Source: Deltaproteobacteria bacterium
GTDB lineage: Bacteria; SAR324; XYD2-FULL-50-16
Length of the DNA: 40,433 bases
Direction of reading: 5' to 3'
NCBI GenBank assembly: GCA_018645005.1
Contig: JABGPJ010000085.1
Location: forward strand, 1 to 40,433
The first letter of the stretch is position 1, and every line of letters starts with the position of its first letter. Below the pieces are notes generated by a model. It had not been told where the DNA came from. It was given only the letters and a program-made list of their open reading frames with translations, and searched no databases. Below are positions 1 through 7,677 of the stretch, one piece after another. The position numbers and the translations under genes were made by a program.

Positions 1-62
1 CCTCCGAAGGCTGAGCCGACAGATTTACAGTCTGTTCCCTTTGGCCACTCGGGAATCTCCCC
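1..62 (-). tRNA. tRNA-Tyr (anticodon GTA), 3' end cut by window edge
   Basis: Read on the minus strand, the 5' half matches tRNA-Tyr: acceptor strand GGGGAGA, the D-arm CCCGAGTGGCCAAAGGG typical of tRNA-Tyr, and anticodon stem-loop ACAGA-CTGTAAA-TCTGT giving anticodon GTA. A long variable arm follows, as expected for this class II tRNA. The T arm and acceptor 3' half lie outside the window. It is 12 bases downstream of tRNA-Thr and must be co-transcribed with it. A Thr-Tyr tRNA order commonly continues to tRNA-Gly and tuf in bacteria, which would lie off the left edge (inference). Confidence 0.95.
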
Positions 63-74
63 CGCAAGGTCACG

Positions 75-150
75 TGGTGCTGGCTGGAGGATTCGAACTC
101 CCGACCTGCTGATTACAAATCAGCTGCTCTACCAACTGAGCTAAGCCAGC
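75..150 (-). tRNA. tRNA-Thr (anticodon TGT)
   Basis: A complete 76-nt cloverleaf is visible on the minus strand. The acceptor stem pairs GCTGGCT with AGCCAGC, and the D arm is TAGCTCAGTTGGTAGAGCA. The anticodon stem-loop GCTGA-TTTGTAA-TCAGC gives anticodon TGT (reads ACA, Thr). The T arm has GTTCGAATC. Discriminator A is followed by a genome-encoded CCA (positions 77-75). It is the first gene of the tRNA transcript that continues into tRNA-Tyr. Confidence 0.97.
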
Positions 151-170
151 TTTTCTAACGTAAAAGTACC

Positions 171-199
171 AATTTAAGATAGAGCTCTTATATTGTCAA
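171..199 (-). promoter_or_regulatory. Sigma-70 promoter of the tRNA operon
   Basis: On the minus strand a perfect -35 hexamer TTGACA (199-194) is separated by 17 bases from TAAATT (176-171). This places the transcription start near 164, about 14 bases before mature tRNA-Thr. Such a short leader and near-consensus spacing are typical of stable-RNA promoters. This is one of the clearest promoters in the window. Confidence 0.8.
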
Positions 200-538
200 T
201 ATAATTAATCACAAAAGCACCGAAATAAATGAGATCTATAATAAAAAATCGGGATCGACTTGATTTTCTGTAGATTTTAGCGGGTCATAGAAACCTTTCT
301 CCTAACTAATCCTCTCGACGGAGCCATACTGAACAGTTCCCTTTCTCATAATGTCCCTTTTTAAATTGATCATTTAGAAATGGCTGGAGTCGAAGGTGGC
401 GATGGACATCCAGGATCGACATAGGGTAGCATGGAGGCAGAATGAGACAATCGTCGACTGCTCCGGATTTGCGGAGACGGAATTTAATCGGCAGAGGTCG
501 AACCATTTTTTTGAATCTTGAATCCCTTACGAAAACTC
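200..538. other. Intergenic gap between the tRNA promoter and era
   Basis: About 340 bases between divergently transcribed units. Only short, poorly coding frames are present. An AT-rich first part (200-300) could hold an era promoter, but I find no hexamer pair I would defend. A weak Shine-Dalgarno-like AGAGG (493-497) lies before the TTG at 518, 20 bases away, which is too far to settle the era start. Confidence 0.4.
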
Positions 539-1465
539 ATGCCCTTTGACCAAAATAACCCCCCATCCGATTTTAAGTCTGGTTTTGCAACGTTGGTAGG
601 CAAACCGAATGTGGGAAAATCCACCTTATTGAACCGTCTGATCGGACAGCACATCTCAATTACGGCAGATAAACCACAGACGACCCGCAACCGAATTCGC
701 GGAATTATCACGGAGGACTCCTATCAGGCGGTGATATTGGATACACCTGGAGTTCACCTGCCGAGAACTGAGCTGCATCGACGTATTGTCAGTTACGCGG
801 TTCAGTCCATTCGTGATTCTGATTTAGTCTTTTTTTTGACGGAGCCTCTTAACAAAGGGCAACAGTCTGTTTCCAGGGCGGATCTGCTTGTTCTGGAACA
901 TTTGTCGGCCTCGTTTGCAAATATTGTTCTTGTCATTAACAAGATCGATCTCAGCCGGAATGAGGAAATTCTAAAATCCATTGCTTTGCTAAATGAGACA
1001 CATCAGTTTGCTGAAACAGTTCCTGTCAGTGCGTTAAAAGGGACGGGGGTCGATATTCTGAAAGGATTTTTCTCCAAATATTTACCTGTAGGGATCCCCT
1101 ACTTCCCTCAGGATCAGATGACCGATACGCCGGAAAGGGAGATTGTGGGGGAACTCGTTCGGGAACAGATCATGAGGCATAGCTTCCAGGAAATTCCCTA
1201 TGGTGTTGCCGTGTTTGTAGATGCATTTAAAGAAGAGGAGAAGCTGATTCGAATATTTTCCACTATTCATGTGGAAAAGGCGTCTCACAAGAAAATCATT
1301 ATCGGGAAAAGCGGTGCGATGCTGAAAAAGGTGGGGCAGAACGCTCGGATAAAGATAGAGAAACTGCTGGGGAAAAAAGTATATCTATCCCTGCATGTCA
1401 AAATTGCGAAAAACTGGGTCAATAATCCAAGAAGACTCTCTGAGTTTGGCTATGATGAAGCATAG
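539..1465 (+). CDS. era: GTPase Era
   Basis: Era is a ribosome-biogenesis GTPase that binds the 3' end of 16S rRNA during 30S maturation. In the 308-residue product from ATG 539 the G1 P-loop GKPNVGKS is at residues 21-28. The G2 region has QTTRNRIRGI, G3 DTPG is at 68-71, G4 NKID at 134-137 and G5 SAL at about 164. The C-terminal third is a type II KH domain with the RNA-binding GKSG loop near 256-259 and the usual ending V-K-I-A-K-N-W. Length is normal for Era. A TTG at 518 would add seven residues; I prefer the ATG because G1 then sits at its usual distance from the N-terminus. No convincing ribosome site marks either. The gene stands alone, convergent with the next minus-strand gene. Confidence 0.95.
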   Translation: MPFDQNNPPSDFKSGFATLVGKPNVGKSTLLNRLIGQHISITADKPQTTRNRIRGIITEDSYQAVILDTPGVHLPRTELHRRIVSYAVQSIRDSDLVFFLTEPLNKGQQSVSRADLLVLEHLSASFANIVLVINKIDLSRNEEILKSIALLNETHQFAETVPVSALKGTGVDILKGFFSKYLPVGIPYFPQDQMTDTPEREIVGELVREQIMRHSFQEIPYGVAVFVDAFKEEEKLIRIFSTIHVEKASHKKIIIGKSGAMLKKVGQNARIKIEKLLGKKVYLSLHVKIAKNWVNNPRRLSEFGYDEA

Positions 1466-1498
1466 CCGGCTTCCGGCGTTTGATATCTGAAATAAGTA

Positions 1499-1882
1499 TT
1501 ATTCAACCTGTTTTCTGATACATCGCCCAATGGATCTGGGCTGACAGATTGATCCATCCTTCCATTGCGCCCCTGAAAAATCAGCCCCGGCAATTTTTGC
1601 TCCATCCAGATTTGCTCCGCGAAGCGTAGCACGGACAAACGTCACACCAATCAAATTTGCGTTTGCCAGATTTGCTCCTGATAAGTCCATATTGGATAGC
1701 TTTGCATTTACTAAATAGCACCCGGGGCAGCTTTTTGTTTTGATCAGGCGGTAGGCATTTTTTTTGACATTGAATTTATCCAGAGCCTGCAGCCGACTGC
1801 TGCTGTCATAAGCTAAAAGGGGCACCAGGCTGACTCCGACCAGGTTTAAAAATATAAATGCGCCGAAAATTATTTTTATCAT
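1499..1882 (-). CDS. Secreted pentapeptide-repeat protein
   Basis: A 127-residue protein with an N-terminal hydrophobic signal peptide (MIKIIFGAFIFLNLVGVSLV) and then a short linker. A Cys pair CPGC introduces about ten consecutive A(D/N)LXX-type pentapeptide units (NAKLS, NMDLS, GANLA, NANLI ... GADFS). These predict a small right-handed quadrilateral beta-helix. A second Cys pair lies at the C-terminus (SICQPRSIGRC). Small exported proteins with a KTKSCPGCxLxxAxLSxxDL pattern recur in many Gram-negative genomes; their function is not established. I chose ATG 1882 over the in-frame ATG at 1897 because a GGAG ribosome site sits seven bases upstream of it. The gene lies 37 bases downstream of the 736-residue orphan gene and is probably co-transcribed with it. 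Confidence 0.85.
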   Translation of the reverse strand: MIKIIFGAFIFLNLVGVSLVPLLAYDSSSRLQALDKFNVKKNAYRLIKTKSCPGCYLVNAKLSNMDLSGANLANANLIGVTFVRATLRGANLDGAKIAGADFSGAQWKDGSICQPRSIGRCIRKQVE

Positions 1883-1935
1883 AATTGATCTCCACAAAAG
1901 GCAGACGGGTTGAGCAGTATCTGTATTATGTCCGG

Positions 1936-4146
1936 TTATTGAATTTGGTTGAGGATGCTGTCAAGCATTGACGCATTAATTCTTTTTTCGTAATTCTTTT
2001 CCTTTGCTTTACCCGTTTGAATAATCCTGTTTTTTGGCAACGGATTGACCTTCTTATTCAGCTCGACAATTGCCCGAATGGTATCCGCTTTAAGGTTGCT
2101 CATTTGAGTAGTCTGAGAAGATGTCGTTTTCAAGCACAACAGATTGTGTATGCTTTGACTGTCCAAACTTATATTCAAGAGGGTTTCGATAGGAATGGTT
2201 CGTGTCTGGAAAATTACCTTGGCGTTGAAAACATCCGGGGCATCCCTTTCTATTTTATCCTTCAGATCATCGATGGCGCGCTCTATGATGGCTTTCTCAT
2301 CTTCATCCAGTGATAGTTTGACACTGCTCATATCCCCACTTTTTTCCAGAGCTTGAATGATCAATTGTTTTTCATCTGGCGTCAGCTTCAGAATACTGAA
2401 CAGGTTTTTATACAAAGGTTCCATATCCTTTGAATAGTTCCTCTCGATCTCCTTAGCGATAAACTCAGGAAACGTCTTTGTGAATTCTCCTTCCGGCTCG
2501 ATCATTTCGATTGCTTCCAAAAGAAACTGGGCAGAGATGCCTAAATTCATCGCTTTATTTTGGGAGACTTCCTGAAAGAGAACATTGAGACGTTCCTTTT
2601 TTTGACCCAGTTCATCTTTGGAATTCTGGTGGATCGTCTTGATCTTTATATCCAGTTTCTGCTTAAATGCTTCGATATCCTTGTTGATTGCATCGACAGT
2701 CTCTTCCTGCTTTAAGCGCTTGTATTTACCAACTTTCTTCTCCATATCACGGAGTTTTTTACTGGCCAGCTTGCGCATCTCCTCGATCCGTTTGACTTCG
2801 AGTTCATGCTCCGATTTGATCCGCTGTTTAAAACGCTCAAGAATCTGGTATTTTGCCTGTCTCTTGTTGGTCGAGAAAGTAATCATTGATCGAATCAGCT
2901 GCATGAAGACAAATTGACGGGTGCCCAGTTCAATGATTCGGTCCATCTCTTCTCTGAAAGCATCGCTCTGATCATACTGCGGATCGTCCTTTTCTATTGT
3001 GATGATAGGGCGACCGATAGCGAGAATGTACTGCTTTAGAAAAATCCCCCATTGTGAATCGCTATCAGGAGGGGATTCGAGATCGAATTCGATTTTGAAT
3101 TGATCCAACATTCGCAGAGTGTAGCTGTAACTTTCATAAATGCCTTCTTTGGTTTTCAGCTTTTTCTTGAGGGGTTCTGCCTGTTTTTTCTGAACATACT
3201 CCTGATAGGGAACTCGAAACGTCCGTTTTGATTGGTCGGTTTCAAAAGAGCCTGCATAAAGCACGCGATTTTCAGCTGCTTTAGATAGAGCTGGCTTGAA
3301 AATATTGGTAATATACTGGATAGCACCCAAAGAAGCTGTGGATGTGATCAATGTCAAGTAGTACCGGTTCAGAAAAAGCTCGATGGCTTGATAGATATAG
3401 TCGTGCCAATAAAGGGTTTGAATCTGAGATTCAAAACTTTCAACACTCATGGCATCATCAAACGAATCGGCATCAGAGGCAATGTCTTTAGAGAGAGACG
3501 CTTTTCCGAACTTGAAAGGTTCGTAGACTTCGCTCAGAATCTGGAGGTCAGATTTCAAAGATTCGAAAGCGGCAACAATATCCTGATGAGTTGAATTCTG
3601 ATTAATATTTCGCAGGTATAAGGTCAGTTTTCTTGTATCCCAGTTTTCAGGGGCCGCATAATAGGCTGCAACTTTAAAATACAGTTTGGCAATCAGTCCT
3701 TCTGTATGGCGCTGTGTCGCAGCACCCTTGTCTCTTATTTTCTGAGCAGGATTTAAAAATTTTAACGGAGTCCAAGAAATGATGACAGCATCGAATTCTG
3801 AAGTTAAGGAAGGAATTTCTTCCCCCTCTTCCGTTTCTGGTAGCTCTGGAAATCCCTCTTTGATGCCAGCAAATTTTTTGATTTCTTTTAAACACTCCTG
3901 ATACGCGAACCGGTAAACTTTTTTTGTATTTTTAGTTGTAAATCTTAATGCTGAACGGGTGGCCTTCATCTGTTCCATAAGGCTCGTTTCCCTGAATAGC
4001 TTTATTCCTTTGTCGCCCTGTTTAATTTTTCTGTAGTACATCCACTTCGCTCCCAGCATCTGGTGTGCTATCAGTTTCAGGAGATACATCTTATCTTCAG
4101 GTGACTGATTTTTAAGCTCTTTTATTGAGGAGTTCGATTTCAGCAT
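1936..4146 (-). CDS. Uncharacterised 736-residue cytoplasmic protein with coiled coil
   Basis: I do not recognise this protein. It has no signal peptide and no clear membrane segment. It is charged and mostly helical in composition. A strongly heptad-like Lys/Glu-rich segment spans about residues 435-525 (ERFKQRIKSEHELEVKRIEE onward), suggesting a coiled coil. An acidic linker is near 100-112 (PELPETEEGEEIP), and the C-terminal 200 residues alternate short helices. The first ~95 residues are basic and helical. No catalytic motif is evident. A candidate promoter (4478-4506) lies 330 bases upstream, leaving an unusually long leader. ATG 4146 has no good Shine-Dalgarno; ATG 4089 (residue 20) is an alternative. 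A structural or scaffold role is only inference from composition. Confidence 0.75.
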   Translation of the reverse strand: MLKSNSSIKELKNQSPEDKMYLLKLIAHQMLGAKWMYYRKIKQGDKGIKLFRETSLMEQMKATRSALRFTTKNTKKVYRFAYQECLKEIKKFAGIKEGFPELPETEEGEEIPSLTSEFDAVIISWTPLKFLNPAQKIRDKGAATQRHTEGLIAKLYFKVAAYYAAPENWDTRKLTLYLRNINQNSTHQDIVAAFESLKSDLQILSEVYEPFKFGKASLSKDIASDADSFDDAMSVESFESQIQTLYWHDYIYQAIELFLNRYYLTLITSTASLGAIQYITNIFKPALSKAAENRVLYAGSFETDQSKRTFRVPYQEYVQKKQAEPLKKKLKTKEGIYESYSYTLRMLDQFKIEFDLESPPDSDSQWGIFLKQYILAIGRPIITIEKDDPQYDQSDAFREEMDRIIELGTRQFVFMQLIRSMITFSTNKRQAKYQILERFKQRIKSEHELEVKRIEEMRKLASKKLRDMEKKVGKYKRLKQEETVDAINKDIEAFKQKLDIKIKTIHQNSKDELGQKKERLNVLFQEVSQNKAMNLGISAQFLLEAIEMIEPEGEFTKTFPEFIAKEIERNYSKDMEPLYKNLFSILKLTPDEKQLIIQALEKSGDMSSVKLSLDEDEKAIIERAIDDLKDKIERDAPDVFNAKVIFQTRTIPIETLLNISLDSQSIHNLLCLKTTSSQTTQMSNLKADTIRAIVELNKKVNPLPKNRIIQTGKAKEKNYEKRINASMLDSILNQIQ

Positions 4147-4477
4147 TATTAGTTGATTTTTGTTGTTTTCAGTCGGTCTTTGCTATCCGGATCAGGACCC
4201 ATCTCAGTTTTGTTGTTCCCAGACCCCGGTCCGTCTGTATCGGATTAATGGATCCCCCAGTCAAATACCAAAAGCGAGAGATCAAATACGTTGCAGAAAG
4301 AAACTGCTTTACTCGGATCCTGACGATTACTGAGGCTATTGTTTTGGTTTTCCCCAAATGTTGGGCACTTTTGTGCTGCAATGACTGGTTAAATTTGCTG
4401 CTATTTCGTACAAGATATTGTTATTTATGTCTGCGTAACCATTCAGGCTGGTCCGAGGCCTCACGTATTGTGTCTGT

Positions 4478-4506
4478 ATTATTCAATAATTAAAAACTAT
4501 TATCAA
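4478..4506 (-). promoter_or_regulatory. Candidate sigma-70 promoter for the 736-residue gene
   Basis: Minus strand: -35 TTGATA (4506-4501, five of six consensus), 17-base AT-rich spacer, -10 AATAAT (4483-4478, five of six). Predicted start is near 4471, giving a 325-base leader to ATG 4146. Confidence 0.5.
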
Positions 4507-4755
4507 GTAAAATTGGTTTTTCACTATCCCCTCCCAGGGTAGCACACCTCATGTAGCGGCGATTGTTGTAAGAATTAAGCATTGATCGTACCTTTTTGTG
4601 TGTCAGATCCCTAATTTTTACGTTTTACCATCCCACAGGTCCGGAGAAATAAGCAGGTACGCCGCGCTTGTGTTTTATTGGTATCTTGAATAAGCCGAGA
4701 ATTTTTAAGCGAGCGAAACCTGCTCCAAGATTCAATTTTTTGAATAAACTGTGGA

Positions 4756-4783
4756 TTGAATAGAAAAAAGACAAAATTATAAA
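4756..4783 (+). promoter_or_regulatory. Candidate sigma-70 promoter for the repeat-protein locus
   Basis: Plus strand: -35 TTGAAT (4756-4761), 16-base spacer, -10 TATAAA (4778-4783). It would start transcription near 4790, upstream of the small ORF at 4993 and the 30-residue-repeat gene. AT-rich background makes a chance match possible. Confidence 0.35.
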
Positions 4784-4992
4784 TAAAAACCAATGAGCTG
4801 GTATGGTTGATGCTTTCAGTTAATGAGTCGTATGGTCTGGAAGACTTGCTGTCAGCAGCAGGCTACTGTATCTGAGATTCAATTAATTTACGGTTTCCGG
4901 CCGATTCGAAAATGGTGTACGTTGGCTGTATTGAGCTTATCAGAACCATTTCAGAACTTACACGATGGTTTTACTATCATAGAGCTATTGAT

Positions 4993-5196
4993 ATGACAGT
5001 GCTGGACCTCAAAAAGAAAATTTCCAGAGCAGTCACCCAATCCAATGAAATGGATCGGGTTTGTTATATAATTGTTGCCGGGACAGGACAATTTCGTATT
5101 GATGGAAATTACATCGTCCTGATTAAGGAAGATGGTACTTATCACCGAATCAATAAACAGCAATTGGACCAGGACACGCTTTGGTCAATTCATTAA
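4993..5196 (+). CDS. Small hypothetical protein
   Basis: A 67-residue frame from ATG 4993 (an in-frame GTG or ATG upstream at 4912 would add 27 residues). It has a basic helical start (MTVLDLKKKISRAV) and then a strand-rich half with YIIVAGTGQFRIDGNYIVLI and a charged tail. I recognise no family. Ribosome-site evidence is weak. It ends 51 bases before the repeat protein on the same strand and could be co-transcribed with it. The protein-like composition favours a real gene, but the evidence is thin. Confidence 0.4.
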   Translation: MTVLDLKKKISRAVTQSNEMDRVCYIIVAGTGQFRIDGNYIVLIKEDGTYHRINKQQLDQDTLWSIH

Positions 5197-5247
5197 GCCC
5201 GGTGTCAGGGTTTGATTGTGCTGGATTCGATATCCTATGTTGATCAA

Positions 5248-6237
5248 ATGAAAAAGAGATATATCCTCGCAATTGTTTTCTTACTGACGACTGCGTGTCA
5301 CCTTCTTGCTCTAGAGAGTAATGCGGAGAGGCAGAATATGCTGGTCACCTATTATGACCGGTTTGATAATGTCGAAAAGGAGATTCGCTACTATGACGAG
5401 AAAAAGAGCCGTAAGCTTGAATGTGTTAAAAAAATAAGCTATTACAGCCCAAAAGGTGATGTTAGTCATATTGCCAAATACTTCACAAACGAGAAATCGA
5501 AACGTACAGGAGATTTTAAGCATGTTCTCTATTTAGACAGAAAAGGGAGAATCCTCCGTATTGAGAAACATCATAATCAGAAAAAAACCCAGGCAGGACA
5601 GGTTTTCAAATCGATCGTGTATCTGAATGAACAAAATAAAATAGATAGAGTCGAACGCTTCAGTACGGATCGCAAGACTGAATCTTCAAAGATATTTAAA
5701 GTCCTTGATAAAATCGGTCACAAGGGACATGTGACTCAAAGTGTGGTTTATTATGCCTCAGATCCGGAAGGCATTAATCCCTATTATAAACAGATCATTG
5801 AGTACAATAGTAAAAAAGAAAAAACCCGCTTGACAATACACTTTGCTAATCGGGAATCTAATGAGCTTGGATATTATAAATCTATTTTCTCATTCGACAA
5901 AAAGTCGAGAAAGAAAAAGGAGGAGTGGTTTATGACGGATAAGTTCAGAAGAGATGAACAGATAGAAAAAATGACTTTCTATTTTGATGGGAACGGCAGA
6001 AAAACGAAACAGGAGATCTATCCTTCGGAATTAGGGGCACAACGTCTGGGGGTATCCAGGACTGTTTTTTTCTATAACAATGTTGGGACTAAAATTAAAA
6101 TGATCCGGTACTATACGCCAGAAATATTGATTCAAAAAGGTTATTTTCAGGGCGTGACGTACTTTGACAAAAATGAGAGCGTTGTCAAAGAGGAGATCTA
6201 TAATGATAAAAATAAGCTCATCCATTTGATTCGATGA
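5248..6237 (+). CDS. Exported protein of ten tandem 30-residue repeats
   Basis: The product has a signal peptide (MKKRYILAIVFLLTTACHLL, about 30 residues) followed only by repeats. From residue 31 to the stop, the sequence divides without a gap into ten units of 30 residues (the last 29). The units start at MLVTYYDRF, KKISYYSPK, KHVLYLDRK, KSIVYLNEQ, KVLDKIGHK, KQIIEYNSK, KSIFSFDKK, KMTFYFDGN, RTVFFYNNV and QGVTYFDKN. The shared pattern is roughly K-x-[IV]-x-[YF]-[YF]-[DN]-x-x-[GNS]-[KR]-x-x-[KR]-x-[EI]-x-[YF]. Alternating aromatic and charged residues suggest beta-hairpins. It resembles YD or YwqK/MORN-like beta repeats in style, but I cannot assign it to a family. The mature part is very basic and Tyr-rich. 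The start is uncertain: GTG 5218 has an AGGG ribosome site, whereas ATG 5248 gives a textbook signal peptide. Confidence 0.85.
   Translation: MKKRYILAIVFLLTTACHLLALESNAERQNMLVTYYDRFDNVEKEIRYYDEKKSRKLECVKKISYYSPKGDVSHIAKYFTNEKSKRTGDFKHVLYLDRKGRILRIEKHHNQKKTQAGQVFKSIVYLNEQNKIDRVERFSTDRKTESSKIFKVLDKIGHKGHVTQSVVYYASDPEGINPYYKQIIEYNSKKEKTRLTIHFANRESNELGYYKSIFSFDKKSRKKKEEWFMTDKFRRDEQIEKMTFYFDGNGRKTKQEIYPSELGAQRLGVSRTVFFYNNVGTKIKMIRYYTPEILIQKGYFQGVTYFDKNESVVKEEIYNDKNKLIHLIR
5338..6237 (+). repeat. Ten in-frame 90-bp degenerate coding repeats
   Basis: The ten 30-residue units of the exported protein correspond to ten 90-bp segments beginning at 5338 and ending with the stop codon at 6237. The period is exact at protein level with no insertions or deletions. 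Nucleotide identity between units is low, so this is an old amplification held in register by selection, not a recent slippage repeat. Confidence 0.8.
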
Positions 6238-6247
6238 GTCAGAAAAT

Positions 6248-6715
6248 CTAACCAATCTTTGGCATTAACGTCCACTTAATGTGCCAGTGCTTATCTTCCG
6301 GCGCCTTATCGAGGCAAACAATCCCTCCATTTTGAAATTTAAACACGCTCTGATCTGTTTTACCGATGATAAGCCAGGAGGTCAATTTCTCCAAAAAAGG
6401 TAAATGGCTCACGATCATATCATTCACAGATGGATTCAATGATTTGCCAAAATCAGCGACATCATCCAACGGATTAAGCCCCAAAGAAGCCTCAATACCC
6501 GCTTCGGGTTTCAACACCTGCTCAAATATTTCAGCAGTCTGTCGAGCCCGCTTCTTGCCGCTGTGTTGAATCTTGTTAACTCTTACATGATAGCCTTTGG
6601 CGACACTGGCAATTCTTTCAGTATCCGTTTGACCCTCTTCTGAAATCCCCTTAGCGGGGTCCATCTCTCTGGGCAGTGCTAGTGCGTGTTGTACAAGAAA
6701 AATTGACATTTTCAT
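6248..6715 (-). CDS. sixA: SixA-type phosphohistidine phosphatase
   Basis: A histidine-phosphatase (phosphoglycerate mutase-like) domain protein of about 155 residues. The N-terminal strand and catalytic His are in IFLVQHALALPREMDP. The second conserved stretch is IQHSGKKRARQTAEIF, and the second catalytic His is in SHLPFLEKL, all in SixA order. SixA enzymes remove phosphate from phosphohistidine, for example on HPt domains. The usual RHG motif reads QHA here; LVQHGEA-like variants are known in SixA-type sequences, so this need not mean inactivity. The start is ATG 6715 or ATG 6709; it is eight bases after the dehydrogenase stop. It is the last gene of the kinase/FHA operon and converges on the repeat-protein gene. 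Confidence 0.85.
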   Translation of the reverse strand: MKMSIFLVQHALALPREMDPAKGISEEGQTDTERIASVAKGYHVRVNKIQHSGKKRARQTAEIFEQVLKPEAGIEASLGLNPLDDVADFGKSLNPSVNDMIVSHLPFLEKLTSWLIIGKTDQSVFKFQNGGIVCLDKAPEDKHWHIKWTLMPKIG

Positions 6716-6723
6716 CCCATCTA

Positions 6724-7677
6724 TTAATTGACAACATTTTGCGGGTTTCCCTGGATATAGGATTCCACATTCGAAATTGCGGTTTTCAGCAGTCTGGATC
6801 GTGATGCGTGAGTTGCCCATGCAAAATGAGGTGTAATAAAACAATTTTTAGCCTTTAAAAGTGGGCAATTCGGATCTGCCGGCTCAGTTATTAAAACATC
6901 AAGTCCGGCACCGGAAATTTGATCGTTGTTTAATGCGTCTGTCAGGTCCTGTTCAACAACCAGTTTCCCACGGGCGATGTTGATCAGAAAGGCGTTGTTC
7001 TTCATTTGCCTCAATCTGTCTGCGTTGATTAATCCTTCTGTTGCCTTGGTCAGAGGGCAATGCAGGGAAATGATATCGCTTTTTTCAAAAAGGGTGTCCA
7101 GCTCACAAAAATCAATGCCTTCTGGTGCAGGTTGAGGAGTGGTCCGTGTACTGACCATCACTTTCATGCCAAAGGCCGTAGCGATGGTTGCCACATTTTT
7201 TCCAATTCCGCCAAATCCGATGATGCCAATGGTCTTTCCATCTAATTCGATGAGGGGGTAATCCCAGTAGCAGAAATCCTGAGATTCGGCCCATCTGTTC
7301 TGGATGACGGTCTGACTGTGGTGTCCGATTCGGTGTGTCAGTTCAAGAATCAGAGCGAATACCATTTGTGCCGCAGAACGGCCGGTATAGTTCCGGACAT
7401 TGCTGACGACAATCCCTTTTTCTTTTGCAAGGGCCGTATCTACCACATTATGTCCCGTTGCTAAAACACCGATGTATTTCAGATTGGGCAGGTTTGACAG
7501 CGTCTGCCTATCGATAGTGGTTTTATTGGTGAGGACGATTTCCGCATCCGCTATTCTTTCAACGATCTGGGCAGGGTCGGTACGGTCATGGATGGAGCAG
7601 TCTCCCAGCTTTTTGATGCCATCCCAGCTCAAATCCCCGGGATTAAGTGCATATCCATCCAAGATAACAATTTTCAT
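6724..7677 (-). CDS. D-2-hydroxyacid dehydrogenase (hydroxypyruvate/glycerate dehydrogenase-like)
   Basis: A 317-residue NAD-dependent dehydrogenase of the D-isomer 2-hydroxyacid family. The Rossmann nucleotide motif is GIIGFGGIGKNVA at about residues 150-162. The catalytic triad is present: Arg in NIARGKLV, Glu in VLITEP and His in TPHFAWAT. The N-terminal TNKTTID, LKYIGVLATGHNVVD and NVRNYTGRSAAQMVFALIL segments are typical of the HprA/glycerate dehydrogenase branch, which interconverts hydroxypyruvate and D-glycerate. Substrate cannot be fixed from sequence alone. Its ATG overlaps the stop of the upstream VWA-FHA gene (ATGA), implying translational coupling and a shared mRNA with the kinase module. 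The reason for that pairing is unclear. Confidence 0.92.
   Translation of the reverse strand: MKIVILDGYALNPGDLSWDGIKKLGDCSIHDRTDPAQIVERIADAEIVLTNKTTIDRQTLSNLPNLKYIGVLATGHNVVDTALAKEKGIVVSNVRNYTGRSAAQMVFALILELTHRIGHHSQTVIQNRWAESQDFCYWDYPLIELDGKTIGIIGFGGIGKNVATIATAFGMKVMVSTRTTPQPAPEGIDFCELDTLFEKSDIISLHCPLTKATEGLINADRLRQMKNNAFLINIARGKLVVEQDLTDALNNDQISGAGLDVLITEPADPNCPLLKAKNCFITPHFAWATHASRSRLLKTAISNVESYIQGNPQNVVN

Larger units (their letters stand above)
4147..4992. other. Long gene-poor intergenic region
   Basis: About 845 bases without a convincing coding region; the frames present have uneven, low-quality codon content. It holds two opposed sigma-70-like promoters (4478-4506 minus, 4756-4783 plus) listed separately. 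The base composition shifts to AT-rich between about 4470 and 4800. The stretch 4160-4470 on the minus strand would be a leader of about 325 bases for the orphan gene if the minus promoter is real. No tRNA, rRNA or clear hairpin terminator was found. Confidence 0.45.

Noticed and set aside
306..506. 66-codon minus-strand frame upstream of era
   Set aside because: No ribosome site, no domain, and it lies in a likely promoter region.
1465..1477. GCCGG-ctt-CCGGC hairpin after era as a terminator
   Set aside because: The stem is only five bases and neither strand has a T run beside it.
4125..4493. 122-codon plus-strand frame over the start of the 736-residue gene
   Set aside because: It overlaps a better gene antisense, has odd Cys/Arg/Phe-rich composition, no ribosome site and no recognisable domain.
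6248..6715. SixA called inactive because RHG reads QHA
   Set aside because: The catalytic His and the other conserved segments are intact, and Gln at this position occurs in SixA-type sequences, so loss of function is not supported.
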